Notes: generated by a model not told the origin, from the sequence alone. Positions 22,093 through 34,234 are shown, counted from the stretch's first letter. The stretch is DNA of 64,000 nt from Brachynemurus nebulosus (GCA_035578155.1 JAPWDM010000033.1:1943001-2007000), one strand, 5' to 3'. Numbers and translations: made by a program.

Positions 22093-23340
22093 ATGAATAA
22101 ATGAAAAAAAAAATTTTTCTTTAAATCGTCTTTTTTATACTGGGGGAATATATTACTGGGGTTATATTTAAATCATTGGGGATATTTTAAAATCCCTTTT
22201 CCAAATTTGTTAAATATCCAATTATAGGCCATAAAAAATTATTCCAAAAGCAATTCGTTTTTTACAGGTATTTCAAAAGATATTTTGTTATTCTACAGAA
22301 GAAATTCAATTATATGGGTAGTTCTATAAAGAATTTTGGACGCCCCAACTCATTTTGTATATTAATATTTTGAAAAATACATTTTTTCTAAATGGAAACG
22401 GTAAACCATTACTGCATCTAACTGGTCACTCAAAATAACCCGGTTTCGAAATATATTTTTTATAAAAAATGACACTTAAAATGTAAAATTCTCAGTCTCC
22501 TGGTATGTCTCCTCTCCAAAGTAAAACACAGCAGACTAAGTAATTATTTTTTCTGAATGTATAAAAAAAATTTACACTGCAGTAGTAATTTATAATATTG
22601 GTACTTTTTTATTGTATAAATAATTTTTGAATTTTTTTATATTTTCTTTAAGAAATATTCTATCGAATTTTGTCTCCCGAACTTTGCATCATTCTCCTAT
22701 CAAACCAAAACACTTAAAAAATATAAAAAATTTATATTCCGATTAAATCATCGTTTGTCATAATAATTAACTGAAATATAAATAAATAAAATAAAATACA
22801 TGTTTTACTTAAAAATGAGGTTGTATCAATTAATTCAGTTAACATTGTAAGTGAGATCGTACTCAGTCCAGTCAATTTCTCAGTATCCTGGTCAGCATTT
22901 TCGTGAAAAATACTGTGGATATAAGAAATTCTTCAATTGTATAAGTTGTAAATATGTTGTATTGGAATAGCGGACCTGTTTTTTTTTTTCTTTTAAAAAA
23001 CGTTATTTAGCTGATTTTTAAAGAATATAGAAGAATTCTCAGTCTCCTGGCAGCTCCAAAAACGGGATTAAACTTAAATAAATAAATTATAAGTAAATGT
23101 CATTAGAATACTGTAATAAATGACTCCGTATATTTTTTAACAAAAAATAAATTCCCATTTTTTTTTCTGTATAATATATACTATATAATTAATATAACTA
23201 CTGATACATACACTACTAATATAATATATAATATGTATTAAACTGTCGTAAATGACTTCGAATATTTTTTAATAAATAATAAATTCGCAATTTTTTTTTA
23301 TTTATTTAGTTTTTTTTTATTTTTTTCTTTTAATTTTTTT
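22093..23340. other. AT-rich, no gene identified
   Basis: Contains three spaced copies of a TTCTCAGTCTCCTGG-like motif (about 22489, 22876 and 23036), suggesting diverged repeat units. Confidence 0.35.
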
Positions 23341-23375
23341 TAATACATATATACACTATATAACTATTTAATATA

Positions 23376-23402
23376 TATTAGGTATATATTATATTAGTAG
23401 TA

Positions 23403-23480
<78 letters not shown>

Positions 23481-23512
23481 TACTAATATAATATATACCT
23501 AATATATATTAA
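23376..23512. repeat. (TA)n tract inside a larger inverted repeat
   Basis: The pure run 23404-23479 is flanked by inverted sequences AATATATATTAGGTATATAT and its complement, with TATTAGTAGTAGTATA on the left and TATACTACTAATATA on the right. The whole block can fold into one cruciform. Confidence 0.85.
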
Positions 23513-25492
23513 ATAAATAATAAATTGTTTAATAATTAAAAATTTAATAATAAAAATAATAAAATTGTTTAATAATAAAAATTAATAAATTGTTTAATAG
23601 TTTAATAAATTGTGCTTAATAATAAAAATGAATATAAGAAATTCTCTTGTGTTAATTTTAGTTTTTTACTCATTTTTTCACTTTCTTGGATGTCTCTTTT
23701 TTTATAATGGCCATAAAATTTATAATTTTTAATTTTTTAACTGGCCACTTTGAAATAGTGTGAAAAATGTCATCAACTTGAAATAAAACTACTTGTCAAA
23801 GCTTATGCATGAAAAAAATGTCGGGCCGGAATTAAGTTCATTTTCTTTTTTCGTTTGTATAACTACCCATATACTTTTTGTATAAGCCATCATATTGGAG
23901 ATATAAATTAAGTTCAGTGTAAGACGAATACAAGCTTGCAACGAATACCCTACTATTCGGCCATTAGCAAAATACCGAATATTCTGCCGGAACTCTGAGC
24001 GAATAGCCAAATATTTAACACAGATTATCCGGTATATTGTATTATCTTTTTTTGTTTTCCTTACAAGGCAGCCATAAAAAAGTAAAATATAGCAATAATA
24101 CATAAAATACATGTCAAAAAAAGACAATAGACTTATTTATATAAGAACCAAAATGTATCGTTTACACATGAGAGGAGTTCAAGTTTAAAAAATTACATTT
24201 TTGTACATGTTTAGAAACGTGTGAACTAATTTCAATGAAATTTGACACCTGTGCACTTCAGAGGATGTCACTACTTTCAGTAATCAAACAAACCCAAACA
24301 AAATTGAAGAAGGGTTGAAACCACCCTCACTTCCAGATAAATTTGTTTAAAATTTCTTTAAGGATGATGATAGTTCTGAGATTTTTTTAAGGGGAAGATT
24401 CATTCATTGTCTTCATTTTTTGGCTCTTGTCAAAACTTCGTATTTCGCATAGTTTCAGAGGAAAAATATGTTTACTCAAACACAAATAGCCGATATTGTT
24501 AGAGGTAATTTAATTTTATTACCGAATTTAATTGGCCGTGTTGTACATTTTGGTACATAGTTGGGACAAATCGTCTTTTTTTGAACTCTAGAATACATGG
24601 TAGCTCTGTGTCCCAGGAACTTTGGGACACCCACTATATTTAAAAAATATCAGGTACGTAATTTTAAAATATTCTTTTAAATTCAATAATGAATTAAAGC
24701 AGTTAACAGTTTTTTAGAAATTCTTTCTAATTTGGAAATTTCTAAAAAGTACGCATATTACGAGTACGTAGAGTGTGTGTGTGTATGTATTTATGTATAC
24801 ATAATATTATCTCTATTGTAATTTGTAAATAAAAAGACCAGTCGAAACATTTTATTTATTTAATTAATTTTGTTCACCCACACAAAGCTTTAAATTATTC
24901 ATGCGAAACAGTTTGAAAAATTATAAAACATGGATAATCTAATAAGCCAAAAAACGTTAAATAAATACTTAATTAATTCAAAATAAAACTATGCGGAGAA
25001 AATTATAGGCATACTTAAATGAGCACTTATTTATAACTCCTATACTCATCAAAATTTAATTTTTTTTTATAAAGTTCAATTTAAAACGAAAATAATGCAA
25101 CACTAAGGAAGCGTTCATTTTTACAAAACTGATGGACAATAAAGTGAATCAATATGTGCAATTAGTTTAAACTAACTAAAATTTTTAATCATTAACCCTA
25201 CAATATACATTGATTTTATTGAAAAATATTAAGACTTCACTACTAAACTGATTTATAAAGAAAGGTGTGTGATATTACTTAAAAAAAGAGGCAAAAACAC
25301 AAAATTTCTAGTAAATTTTTTGTACTGTAATAATGGCTATATTATCAATATTAATTTATATATATTATTATTACAAAGAAAGCGATAAAATTCACAAAAA
25401 TAATCGAATCTTAATAGTGAATAAAGCCAAACAATACAAATAGATTTGATAAAATATTTTACCATAAACACATTGTTAGTGGGTATACTTAC
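23513..25492. other. no gene identified
   Basis: AT-rich. A stretch at 23930-24060 contains GAATA(T/C)TCGG motifs typical of degenerate insect MITEs. The 112-codon minus frame there is not convincing as protein. Confidence 0.35.
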
Positions 25493-25521
25493 ACACGGTA
25501 GGCGTTAATTGTTTTCGACAT
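25493..25521 (-). CDS. candidate first coding exon (partial gene)
   Basis: ATG in the context AACACAATG opens MSKTINAYR and runs into a strong donor, CGTGT|GTAAGTATAC, at 25492. Phase 2. The upstream sequence TTGCGTTCTAACACA could be a 5' untranslated region. No following exon was identified, so this is a splice-signal-based guess. Confidence 0.35.
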
Positions 25522-26132
25522 TGTGTTAGAACGCAATAGTTGTATAAACGATAATCCACAAATTTCATTAGGTTAGTAAACAGTTTTTCATTAAATGTTT
25601 GATGCATAACACACCAATCAGGTCAGCAACAACTAAGTAATTCCACACTACACAATATTTTCTTTGTCCAAAAAAAATATAATTTCCTTTTTCCTCATTT
25701 GAACATACCAACAAACAACAATTAGCTAACAAAGCGTATTAACAAAGCCACAAAGTTTCCGAAAGTATTGTTTTTATTATTATTTTTATTTTTTTTGAGT
25801 TTTGATTAATTAGCACACTGTTATTTGAAAAAATATATTAGCAAAAATATGTGTTATAAAGTTTCTTTGTTTTAGTAAAAAAATATAAGCTAATGTAATT
25901 TTATTGATTGTAATAAGCTACAAAAATGTACAGTAAAAAAATGTATATTCAAGCTTAATAGTTACTGATTGTCTTTAACATTTGTAATTGTGAGCATTAA
26001 ATAAAAAAAAAATTGAAAGGCTACATTTACTCAGTTTCTAAATCTGATTTTCTACAATTATATTTTTTTTAATTTTATTTTTTTTATAAAATAAAAAATA
26101 TAAAATGAATAATAATGTATGACGCAAAGGTC
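25522..26132. other. no gene identified
   Basis: AT-rich; possibly promoter of the minus-strand exon at 25493 and 3' flank of the exon at 26133. Confidence 0.3.
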
Positions 26133-26303
26133 CTACACATCAGCGTCTAGCTTGGTGCAGACTGTTTCGTCAACATACATAACTATATCATCAACAAGGA
26201 CGCTATCACCAGCGGCGCCATGACAAGCACACGCGCCGCGACGCTTTGATGGCGCCCCCATCCTTAACGTTACATGCGCAACATATTGAACAACTCTGTG
26301 CAA
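26133..26303 (-). CDS. candidate terminal exon in a GC-rich island
   Basis: A 171-nt minus-strand exon after acceptor TATATTATATTAG, open for 56 codons to TAG at 26133-26135. It reads LHRVVQYVAHVTLRMGAPSK, a basic Cys/Ala-rich middle (KRRGACACHGAAGD), then an acidic end VLVDDIVMYVDETVC...DADV. GC content is far above the flanks, and the other frames carry stops or read less plausibly. No family recognised. A weak upstream exon candidate on the minus strand near 26565-26585 (MEMTLE before GTTACG) would be in phase. Confidence 0.45.
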   Translation of the reverse strand: MHRVVQYVAHVTLRMGAPSKRRGACACHGAAGDSVLVDDIVMYVDETVCTKLDADV

Positions 26304-27103
26304 CTAATATAATATAAAGGAAGTACTATGGTGGTGACACGTAATAGAATTTTAATAGTAAGATAATATTCTTTTTAATTAAATTTCTAATTGATATAAT
26401 GACCTACCAGGATTTATTATTAAAACAATAATGGTTTTCTGATCATTAAAATAATTAAAAAAATATATTGGTACTTGAATTCAATTAAAATAATATTTGC
26501 ATTCAAATGAAAATTTATATTTTGGAATGATTAAAGCTCTATTACAAATTTACGTAACCTCTAACGTCATTTCCATTTGTTTACTAACAAAATTTTAATG
26601 CGTAATACAAACTTGGTCCACTCAATCCAAACAAATCATTTACACTGGATCAGCTAATTAACAAATTTACAGTTTTTGAAGTGCAATTTTTACAGCGAAA
26701 TAGTGAATCAGAAAAATTTTAAAACCAATTCGAAAGCAAAACGCAAATGTTTGGCTGAACATGTTTAGTATTTATAAAATCACTTATTTCAAGATTTTTA
26801 ACTGACCCATTTTAATTTTAATAACTGTAACTGTGTAACTGCAAATATACACATTTTTAATAAAAACAAGTACAGACAAACACAATGATAAAAAAATACA
26901 AAAAAACACAAACAACTTTTATTACATGTACGCATTTCAATGCAATTACAAAAAAAAAAGAAAGAAAAAAATAAATGATAACATAAAATTTTATTTTTAT
27001 GTGTTACCCATCTATAAACGTTTACAAATATCATCACACAAAGTACCTGTTTCCGGTAAGATTGCACACATGTGTGATAACTAATTGCGATCGGCCTCTA
27101 CAG
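26304..27103. other. no gene identified
   Basis: AT-rich. An 89-codon minus frame at 26798-27067 is composed mainly of homopolymer-encoded Phe/Leu/Cys and is not convincing. Confidence 0.35.
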
Positions 27104-27169
27104 ATGTTGTCGCTATTTGTAGATGCAGAAAACGTGGACCGTAGTGTTAATTTTATTATAGGCCAGTAA
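27104..27169 (+). other. short open frame after an acceptor-like site
   Basis: ATG follows GATCGGCCTCTACAG directly and reads MLSLFVDAENVDRSVNFIIG, then Q and TAA. It could be a last exon or chance. Confidence 0.2.
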
Positions 27170-27254
27170 ATTTACCAAGAAAAAGCCTGTCAAAATGCAA
27201 AAATTTACATACAAGATTTTTCTTTTGGAAGTTGTTCAGGGATGTATTGTGAGT

Positions 27255-27900
27255 ATAAATATACATTGGCGGGATGGTGGAGGTTGTGCTTCAGCCGCCA
27301 TATTGGAAAATGTCTTTTTCACATAATCGTCAATATCTCACAAACAATCAGTCTTACAAGAAAAATGGTAAGAACCTTTTTTATCAGAAATTAAATTTCC
27401 TACAATTTTTGTTTAAAGCATTTTTCCGTGAAATTAATATTTTTCAAGACATCGAACACTAAATCTTTGTGAAAATTCGTTGTGGTTGTTTTTGTCTCAT
27501 ATCTCCCCAGATGTGAAAAGTATTCTGAAAATAGTTATTATAAAACTTGTTGAGCATAAAATTCTCTATAAATTTTATTTAAAGCTTTTTTACGTAAAAC
27601 TAATAATTCAGAAGCTATAGACATGTAAACGTCACAATCACCTGCAATTGACAGTAAGAGTCTGTATTGTAAACACACTTATGAGATATGCAGCACTAAT
27701 AATTTGGGTTGTAAAATTTTCTCCTGAAATTCTTTTTTCAGAAGACGTTTAGGAATATTCCATGTGTGTAAATCCAAATTGGCGGGATAGTGGGGGTTGT
27801 GCTTTAGACGCCATCTTGGATCTTAGTTTTTGTTAAATATCTCAATAACAGTACATCTAGCAAAGAAAATGGTGAGAATTAATATTTTAGAAAATTAAAT
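27255..27900 (+). repeat. two diverged copies of a ~515-bp unit
   Basis: TTGGCGGGATGGTGGAGGTT (27265-) and TTGGCGGGATAGTGGGGGTT (27779-) start related blocks, each followed by a CGCCAT(A/C)TTGGA motif and an ATATCTCA(C/A)(T/A)AA-type stretch. Class unknown. Confidence 0.6.
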
Positions 27901-27950
27901 TTGGAACAAAATACCTTTCCTCGAAAAACTTTTCGATGGATTTCGATGGA

Positions 27951-28838
27951 TATGACCCCTTAAATCAATAGCTAAAATATTTTAGCAACGACCTCTGTAA
28001 TTAACTTATGTAAAATAGCGCGGGGGGTGCAAATATATCGACTATTATTTGTTATTTCTATAAATTGATTGCTATTTAAACGATATCATTGTATGCAAAG
28101 TAGTGATTTGCGGGACGGTTATTTAAGTTATAAAAAAAAAAAATTAAAATCGATTATAATGGGCGATGTTCCCCATGGTATGTTATTTTTTTTTTTTTAT
28201 GTATCTTGTTTGTTAAAATCAGTACTTGTATTAATACTATCAAGCTTTAATGAAACATGGTTGAATTATCTAGAAAAATTCTGTAAAAATTAATTTCTCA
28301 AAGAATTTTAGTTACGTATCCAATCGAATCCAACGGATATATTTGTGGCATTTGATAAAGCAATTAGTCTATTTTGATATTATAATTGCAGAGTTTGCAC
28401 CAAATTGCACCTTTTTTCAAAATTTGCTGATTTTATTTTCATTTTGTATGAACAAAAATCATCAATAAGAAGCTTAGTTCATATAAGCTCTCAGTGGAGC
28501 ATAAAAATATCAAATAATTAAATAAAACACTCGAATTTATTAGACTTATATAGGTACCGAATATTCCAGTTAAATTAAAGCTAAAATTAAGCGTATCATC
28601 GAAATTCGTTGTCAAAAATTCCATATTCCATTTAAAATTTATAGGTTGATACCACGTGGCTAGAAACCAGTAACCGGAAATCAAATCGAGTTGTATGAAA
28701 AAAGTCTGAACCTAGGGTCAAACAAAATCTGAAAATTTCAAATTCATGCGACGAATGGTTTTTGATATATCATTTGACTAACCGTTATGGGACACCCTGT
28801 ATAGTGGGACACCCAGTATTTTATTAATAAATATCAAG
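27951..28838 (+). mobile_element. Transib-like transposon, truncated copy 3
   Basis: Matches about 260-1140 of copy 1 in the same orientation. It lacks both terminal repeats: the left end is lost and the right side stops where the Helitron-like element begins. The shared minus-strand frame is present (28439-28684) but altered. Confidence 0.8.
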
Positions 28839-29742
28839 TCAAAATCCGAAACGGCTCGACCGATTTTGATGAAATTTTATATATATATATATACATTCAG
28901 TAGGTCTGAGAATAGGTTGTTATCTATTTTTTATACCCCTAAGTGATAACGGTGGTCCACCCCAAATTTTATTTTTATATTTTTTAGACAATTTTTTTTT
29001 ATTTTTTTATGATGTGGCATAAAAAAATACATACAACCCTAAATTTTCATCCTTCTACTATCAACCCCTATTTTCGTATAGCGCGCGGAGCAAAGCATTA
29101 CATGGAATTAACCTTTTATAGAATTTTGAACTGTTTAGCGAGCGAAGCGAAGCACTTTATTCTCGCGCCTATTCTCAATCCCACATGATTTAAAATTGGC
29201 TAAACTATTTTCAGCTTTATTAGTAAATCGTATGGCGAGCGGAGCGAAGCATTACATGGAATTAACCTTTTATAGAATTTTGAATTGTTTAGCGAGCGAA
29301 GCGAAGCACTACATTCTTAATGATTTAAAATTGGCTAAACTATTTTCAGCTTTATTAGTAAATCGTATGGCGAGCGGAGCGAAGCATTACATGGAATTAA
29401 CCTTTTATAGAATTTTGAATTGTTTAGCGAGCGAAGCGAAGCACTACATTCTTAATGATTTAAAATTGGCTAAACTATTTTCAGCTTTATTAGTAAATCG
29501 TATGGCGAGCGGAGCGAAGCATTACATGGAATTAACCTTTTATAGAATTTTGAACTCTTTAGCGAGCGAAGCGAAGCACTTTATTCTCGCGCCTATTCTC
29601 AATCCCATATGATTTAAAAATGGCTAAACTATTTTCAGCTTTATTAGTAAATATTGATTTCATTGTAACAAAATCATAAGAAAAAGTTAATTCAATCAAT
29701 TATAACTACTGAGTCACAGCAACGCGTGGCTGGGTCAGCTAG
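28839..29742 (+). mobile_element. Helitron-like non-autonomous element
   Basis: Begins TCAAAATCCG (5' TC) and ends GGGTCAGCTAG followed by T, fitting the Helitron rule of a 5' TC and 3' CTAG with insertion next to T. CAGCAACGCGTGGCTG just before the end can form a short hairpin. The body carries the common insect motif CGGCTCGACCGATTTTGATG and a 135-bp tandem array. No Rep/helicase gene. The start is less certain than the end. Confidence 0.55.
29090..29640 (+). repeat. 135-bp tandem repeat with GAGCGAAGCG half-units
   Basis: At least three 135-bp units (for example TATGGCGAGCGG at 29231 and 29366, exactly 135 apart). Each unit holds two related half-units, GCGAGCGGAGCGAAGC and GCGAGCGAAGCGAAGC. 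The 135-bp period is a multiple of three, so the array produces a 138-codon open frame that is not a real gene. Confidence 0.9.
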
Positions 29743-30459
29743 TTTTCTATAAAAACGGTCCTATTCACTTTCATATTAACTTTGATACTTTCTGAGATAA
29801 TTGAAATAAATCGGCCCGATAAGCCAATGGAAGCTCTTTCTAATCAATACAGCAACATTTGAACAGTAGAACAAATATAACATATCGACTTATTGCATTA
29901 AATATATAAAACAAATAAGTTTAAATGGAAATTTTGGGGAAACGAATTGACCGATATACTTTACTACTTTACTACTTTACCATTTTATTGTTTGTCAAAT
30001 AGGTAGTAAGTCATACTAGTTTGAACTAAATTCTAAGTACAGTTTTTGGAAATGAACAGAAAAATTATTTTTTCTGTAGTATTAGACATTTATCTGCATG
30101 AGATGTTATATTTTGGTGGCAATTTCGGGAAAGTGGCTTGTAATGAATTTTTGATTGTTATGTTATTTTATTGTACACTACATAGTTAATAATTCACAGT
30201 AATATCGACTAATTATGGTGTTTGTAGTTTTTTGGCAATCACAACCAAAAAGTTGTTTTCTTTGTAATAAACATATTTACCTGGATTTATATTTGTTTCG
30301 ATGACAATTTCGGGAAAACGACTAGTCATGTGGTTTTAGCTACTGTGTCATTTTATTGGCCATTAAATATTTAATAAACAAGAGAATTTTAAATGAGATT
30401 GTGTGTACATACTCTTTTTTGGCAATTAGCGGCCAAAAAATTATTTCATTTAGTAATAA
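29743..30459. other. no gene identified
   Basis: AT-rich. Two related blocks (about 30040-30170 and 30225-30370), each with TTTGGCAATC(A)-, TTTCGGGAAA- and TTTTATTG-type motifs, look like an old tandem duplication. Confidence 0.4.
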
Positions 30460-30644
30460 CTAGCTGACCCGGCCACGCGTTGCTGTGGCTCAGTAGTTAT
30501 AATTGATTGAATTAATTTTTTCTTATCATTTTTATACAATCAAATCAATATTTACTAATAAAGCGGCAAATAGTTTAGCCAATTTTAAATCATATGGGAT
30601 TGAGAATAGGCGCGAGAATAAAGTGCTTCGCTTCGCTCGCTAAG
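30460..30644 (-). mobile_element. inverted 3'-end fragment of the Helitron-like element
   Basis: Starts with the complement of CTAG (CTAGCTGACCCGGCCACGCG) and matches the reverse complement of about 29570-29742, ending at the first GCTTCGCTTCGCTCGC half-unit. Only the terminus is kept. Confidence 0.75.
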
Positions 30645-31029
30645 CATATGAGATAGACCGATCCAGTTTAAAATGCATTTCTGCGCATCTCCGTTAGCCG
30701 GGTTTCTGTGAACAATTAGCCCCCAGTAGTAACTCATATTAATAACTGTACTAACGGTATGGTGAGGTTATAAGTAATTGATATCTACAACCTTCCGGGC
30801 CAAAACCGAGTAGTTTAGTCCAGTAAATAAACCGGAAAAAATTCTAAATTGCTGAAAAGTAGTGGAAGAGCACCAATTTCGAAAATTTATTTTTTCACTT
30901 GTTTTCTAGACCTTCAGGAATATTCATCGGCATTGACCTCTGCATTATCGCCGAAAATGAGAAAGTTAAGAAGGTTTGATCCCCCCAAAGTACAAAATGT
31001 TACAAAAAAATTATAGTTATTATTTCACT

Positions 31030-31860
31030 TTAGCAATGAGCTCTAGAGAGTGTTTTGGGTCGTTGGGTCGCACGCATCCGAGGTTCAACTTAGGGAATTC
31101 CACATTCATTTACGGAATGCATGCCATTTTTGGATGAAAATTCGACTTTTACGGGCGGAAATTTAAATATAAATATTTTGCTACGGAAATGTACTTTAGA
31201 GGTTTTTTTGGATTTTTTGAAGTTCGAATTGAGCAATTCAATTCTTGAATAGAAAATATGTCATGAAAAATTCCATTTCCTCCGAAAAATTTTAAATATT
31301 ACCATTTTTCCCTGAAAATGTGCTCTACGGTATCGTTTGGGTCACTAAATACGAATTCGTGGTCTAATTCAAGTAATTCCCAAATTACAATCTGACCCAA
31401 CTTTCAAAGGGGTCGTCGGGTGCATCAAAAATATAAAACTTTTCTAAACGCAGTTTCCTTAGGTGGTTTGGAGAGAGTAGAGAGAAAAAAATTGTTTTGG
31501 GGGGATCTAACACTCCCGTAGCCTCCTAGAATGAACCAGAAAATTCGTACATAATTTTTTTTCTTCAAAGTAAAATTCGACACAAAATTGGCACAAATTC
31601 TAGGACAGCATATAGAATTGTTAAATTTGGACCTTAAAATCGTGATCGGCGATCCAAAAACCTCTAAGAGCACATTTCTCCACAACGAAATATTCATATT
31701 TAAGTTTCCGTCCTCAAAAGTGAGAATTTTCATCCAAAAATGGCACGAATTCTATACAAAAATATGGAATTCGCCAAGTTGGACCTTGGATTCGTGACAA
31801 CTAACCCAAAAAACTCCCTAGAACCCATTTCCAAGGCGAAATCATAATTTCATAATTTTC
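31030..31860. repeat. diverged inverted duplication of satellite-like units
   Basis: 31030-31210 and the complement of about 31670-31850 share GCCATTTTTGGATGAAAATT, TAGAGGTTTTT and GGAATTC-type blocks, interleaved with intermediate units. The frames at 31425-31797 fall inside and are not genes. Confidence 0.65.
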
Positions 31861-32234
31861 TTATAACACCTACTTTTTTGGAGCACTTTAACAAAACTGT
31901 TTTTTAAAAAAAAATTTCTTTGTAACTACTACTCAACACAGAAAAGTAACTCTAAATTCATATGAAGGCAAATACTCTGGAGAATATTAGGCATACTTAT
32001 TAACGTCCCAGTCTTTATTAATCAAGATAATAACAAAGATAAAATCCGATCCAATTTTATTTTTATAGTTTATTTTTATACTGAGTTACCGCTTTCAAAA
32101 AAATACAGTAACTGTGTCTTTAACACCATACAAAGTTTCATCTAAATTCAAGGGGTGCAACATAATAATATTTGTCACCGCCAACCTGTTGAACACCCCC
32201 CCCCCCCGCCAATGTTCAAGAGCAGTCTGTGTCC

Positions 32235-32290
32235 AATCTTGAAAAATTCGCTATGTCATGCAGATGCTACGACAGGGGATATTTTAATAA
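32235..32290 (-). repeat. repeat family E, terminal fragment
   Basis: AAAAATTCGCTATGTCATGC then AGATGCTACGACAGGGG is the complement of the family E start. It is preceded by a C13 homopolymer (about 32196-32208). Confidence 0.75.
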
Positions 32291-32394
32291 TGTGAGAAAT
32301 TCTTTCAATAAAAAAAATTTTGCTAAGGAATTCTTTCACTTTCTATTGCTTTTTTGTGGATCTTTGATAATTTTTAATGTTTCGTACCTAAAAA

Positions 32395-32640
32395 GAAAAA
32401 AAGCGGAACTCGTAAGATCATACTCGTGTCCGTCCATTCGTTTATAACATATGGGTGGACGGACAGATACGAGAGTGTTCCCGAGTTCTTGGAAATTATG
32501 TAAGGTAGGAATTTGAAATTTGGCATAATGTTAGGGTTTTCATGAATTAAAACGAGAACTAAAAATATTGATGTTTTCATGATGTTCACTGTAGATATGT
32601 TTAAAGGATGTTCACTCCCAAAAGACGTAGTCTCTACTTT
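32395..32640. repeat. hairpin-bearing dispersed repeat
   Basis: GTGTCCGTCCATTCG and GGTGGACGGACAGATACGAG (about 32425-32475) form a hairpin. The wider sequence with GCGGAACTCG and a TTTGAAATTTGGCATAATG block resembles the widespread GTTCCGTAC-type insect repeats. Class not determined. Confidence 0.5.
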
Positions 32641-32689
32641 TTCCTGTTTGGTTCCGTTAAAATTCAATAAACAGATTTTGTTTCATAAG

Positions 32690-32840
32690 CATTTACGTCA
32701 CTGACATACACCTTATATGAAATTACAAACGCGGTACAACGCTCTGTTGCAGGTAGTTATGTTGAACTTGACGCTGTACAGTGCTCATGACCATCAACAT
32801 GTTAGAAGTCGTATAAAATGAATACACCTACAAAAGCCCA
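32690..32840 (+). other. coding-like patch, two overlapping open frames
   Basis: One frame reads MKLQTRYNALLQVVMLNLTL and on to a TGA at about 32838. The overlapping frame reads LTYTLYEITNAVQRSVAGSY then VELDAVQCS and TGA. GC content exceeds the surroundings and CTGTTGCAG|GTAGTT could be a splice junction. It is a fragment of an exon or a transposon, unresolved. Confidence 0.25.
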
Positions 32841-33124
32841 GTTCTCATGAGTTTCTTTTTAAATATTTTATAGGTCTAAAAGATATTTAAAAAAAAATGA
32901 TTTTTTAAGACCGATCGATTTTCTATGTGAAATGAGGATCCTCTTTTCATGAATAATCAGATCAGTTACTTACGTGACATTTTGAAATTTCACAGAACTT
33001 CCTCAAACGAATTACGTTACCATTTGGTCATATAGTTTTTACAGTTGAATTTTTACAGTAAGGAGACGTATTTTATGAGAAAATATTTTGCTAAACTATA
33101 AAGAAGCGCCTTAATTTTCATATT

Positions 33125-33427
33125 CTATAATAAAAATAGAGCAAAAACTATGTTCCGTCTAGGGGGGAGAGCCAAGGGAAAAGCCACCGGTAGTCTATAC
33201 GGGAAAGGGGGAAAGGGATCAAAACAATGATTCAAAAGGATTAAAAACACGAATACATAGTTCACGTAATCGGAAAAAATCTTTTTAAGCCTCAAATAAT
33301 CGATCTTCAATATATTATATATTATGTAAATCGATTTAGAATCGACATCACTTCTCAAAGACACCATCAATTGTATGTACCCAATAATATTATGTATGTG
33401 TATCTTATATCTAATCACTTGTAACAA
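33125..33427 (-). other. 100-codon open frame, not supported as a gene
   Basis: Open frame in AT-rich DNA, with no family, splice signal or repeat relation seen. Listed only because no other feature explains this stretch. Confidence 0.1.
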
Positions 33428-33941
33428 TGATATTTAACTGCAAATAAAAATTACATCACCGTGAATGATTCATATAACCACCATATTAAACATAAAATCT
33501 AGTTTGCAAATGTTGTCCATACATACACACATCTACATATTTATTGTACATAATATTGAGTGAGTGAGTATCTGTTTGAATTAATAAATTCCAACAATTA
33601 GTAATAGTGAATAAGTAAATTGCGCGTCTTAAAATAAAACTCTGCATCATTGTTTTTTACATGTATCTACATAATATGTATTATTATAATCTTTTTTTAA
33701 TATTTAAAAGTATCCTGCGAAACACAGCGAATTTCCATATACAAAAATTAATTTTTCTCGGAAACCAGTGTACATACAATAATGATTCAAAAACCTATTT
33801 TATGTGATTTTTTTCCCCTCTTAAAAGCGAAAAACTTATTTTTTCGCAAAAAAGCCTAAAAAACCATGTTCTGGACATCCTACTTGCAATTATCGTCCCT
33901 TTCAGACTCCATTTTGCAATAATCGTCATTTTAGTGTTTTC

Positions 33942-34234
33942 AATAAAAAAATTAATTAAAAAATCAAAAAACCCAACTAAAGTAATCTAAACCCAAAAAG
34001 CAATCTAAAACGGTGGAAACAAGAAGCAAATATAGAGAAAAATAAAAATGAATAAAAAAGTAAATCAGTCGGAGGCAAACATGTTCTATCAAGTTAAACA
34101 GAAATGTTTGATGCCTCCGACTGCTTTACTTTTTTATTCATTTTTTTTTTCTCTATATTTTCATCTTGTTTCCACCGTTTTAGATTGCTTTTTACGCAGT
34201 TGGGTTTTTTGATTTTTTAATTAATTTTTTTATT
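33942..34234. mobile_element. palindromic MITE, ~140-bp arms
   Basis: AATAAAAAAATTAATTAAAA begins the left arm and its complement ends the right arm. Matched blocks include CAATCTAAAACGGTGGAAAC and CAGTCGGAGGCA. The loop is about 25 nt (around 34085-34108). The arms look about 90% identical. Confidence 0.85.

Noticed and set aside
23789..24127. A 112-codon minus-strand frame.
   Set aside because: Composition is Phe/Tyr/Ile-rich, and it covers a stretch with GAATATTCGG-type motifs of degenerate repeats. No domain or splice support.
31425..31797. Overlapping frames of 102 and 69 codons on opposite strands.
   Set aside because: They lie in diverged satellite-like units (31030-31860) and lack any protein signature.
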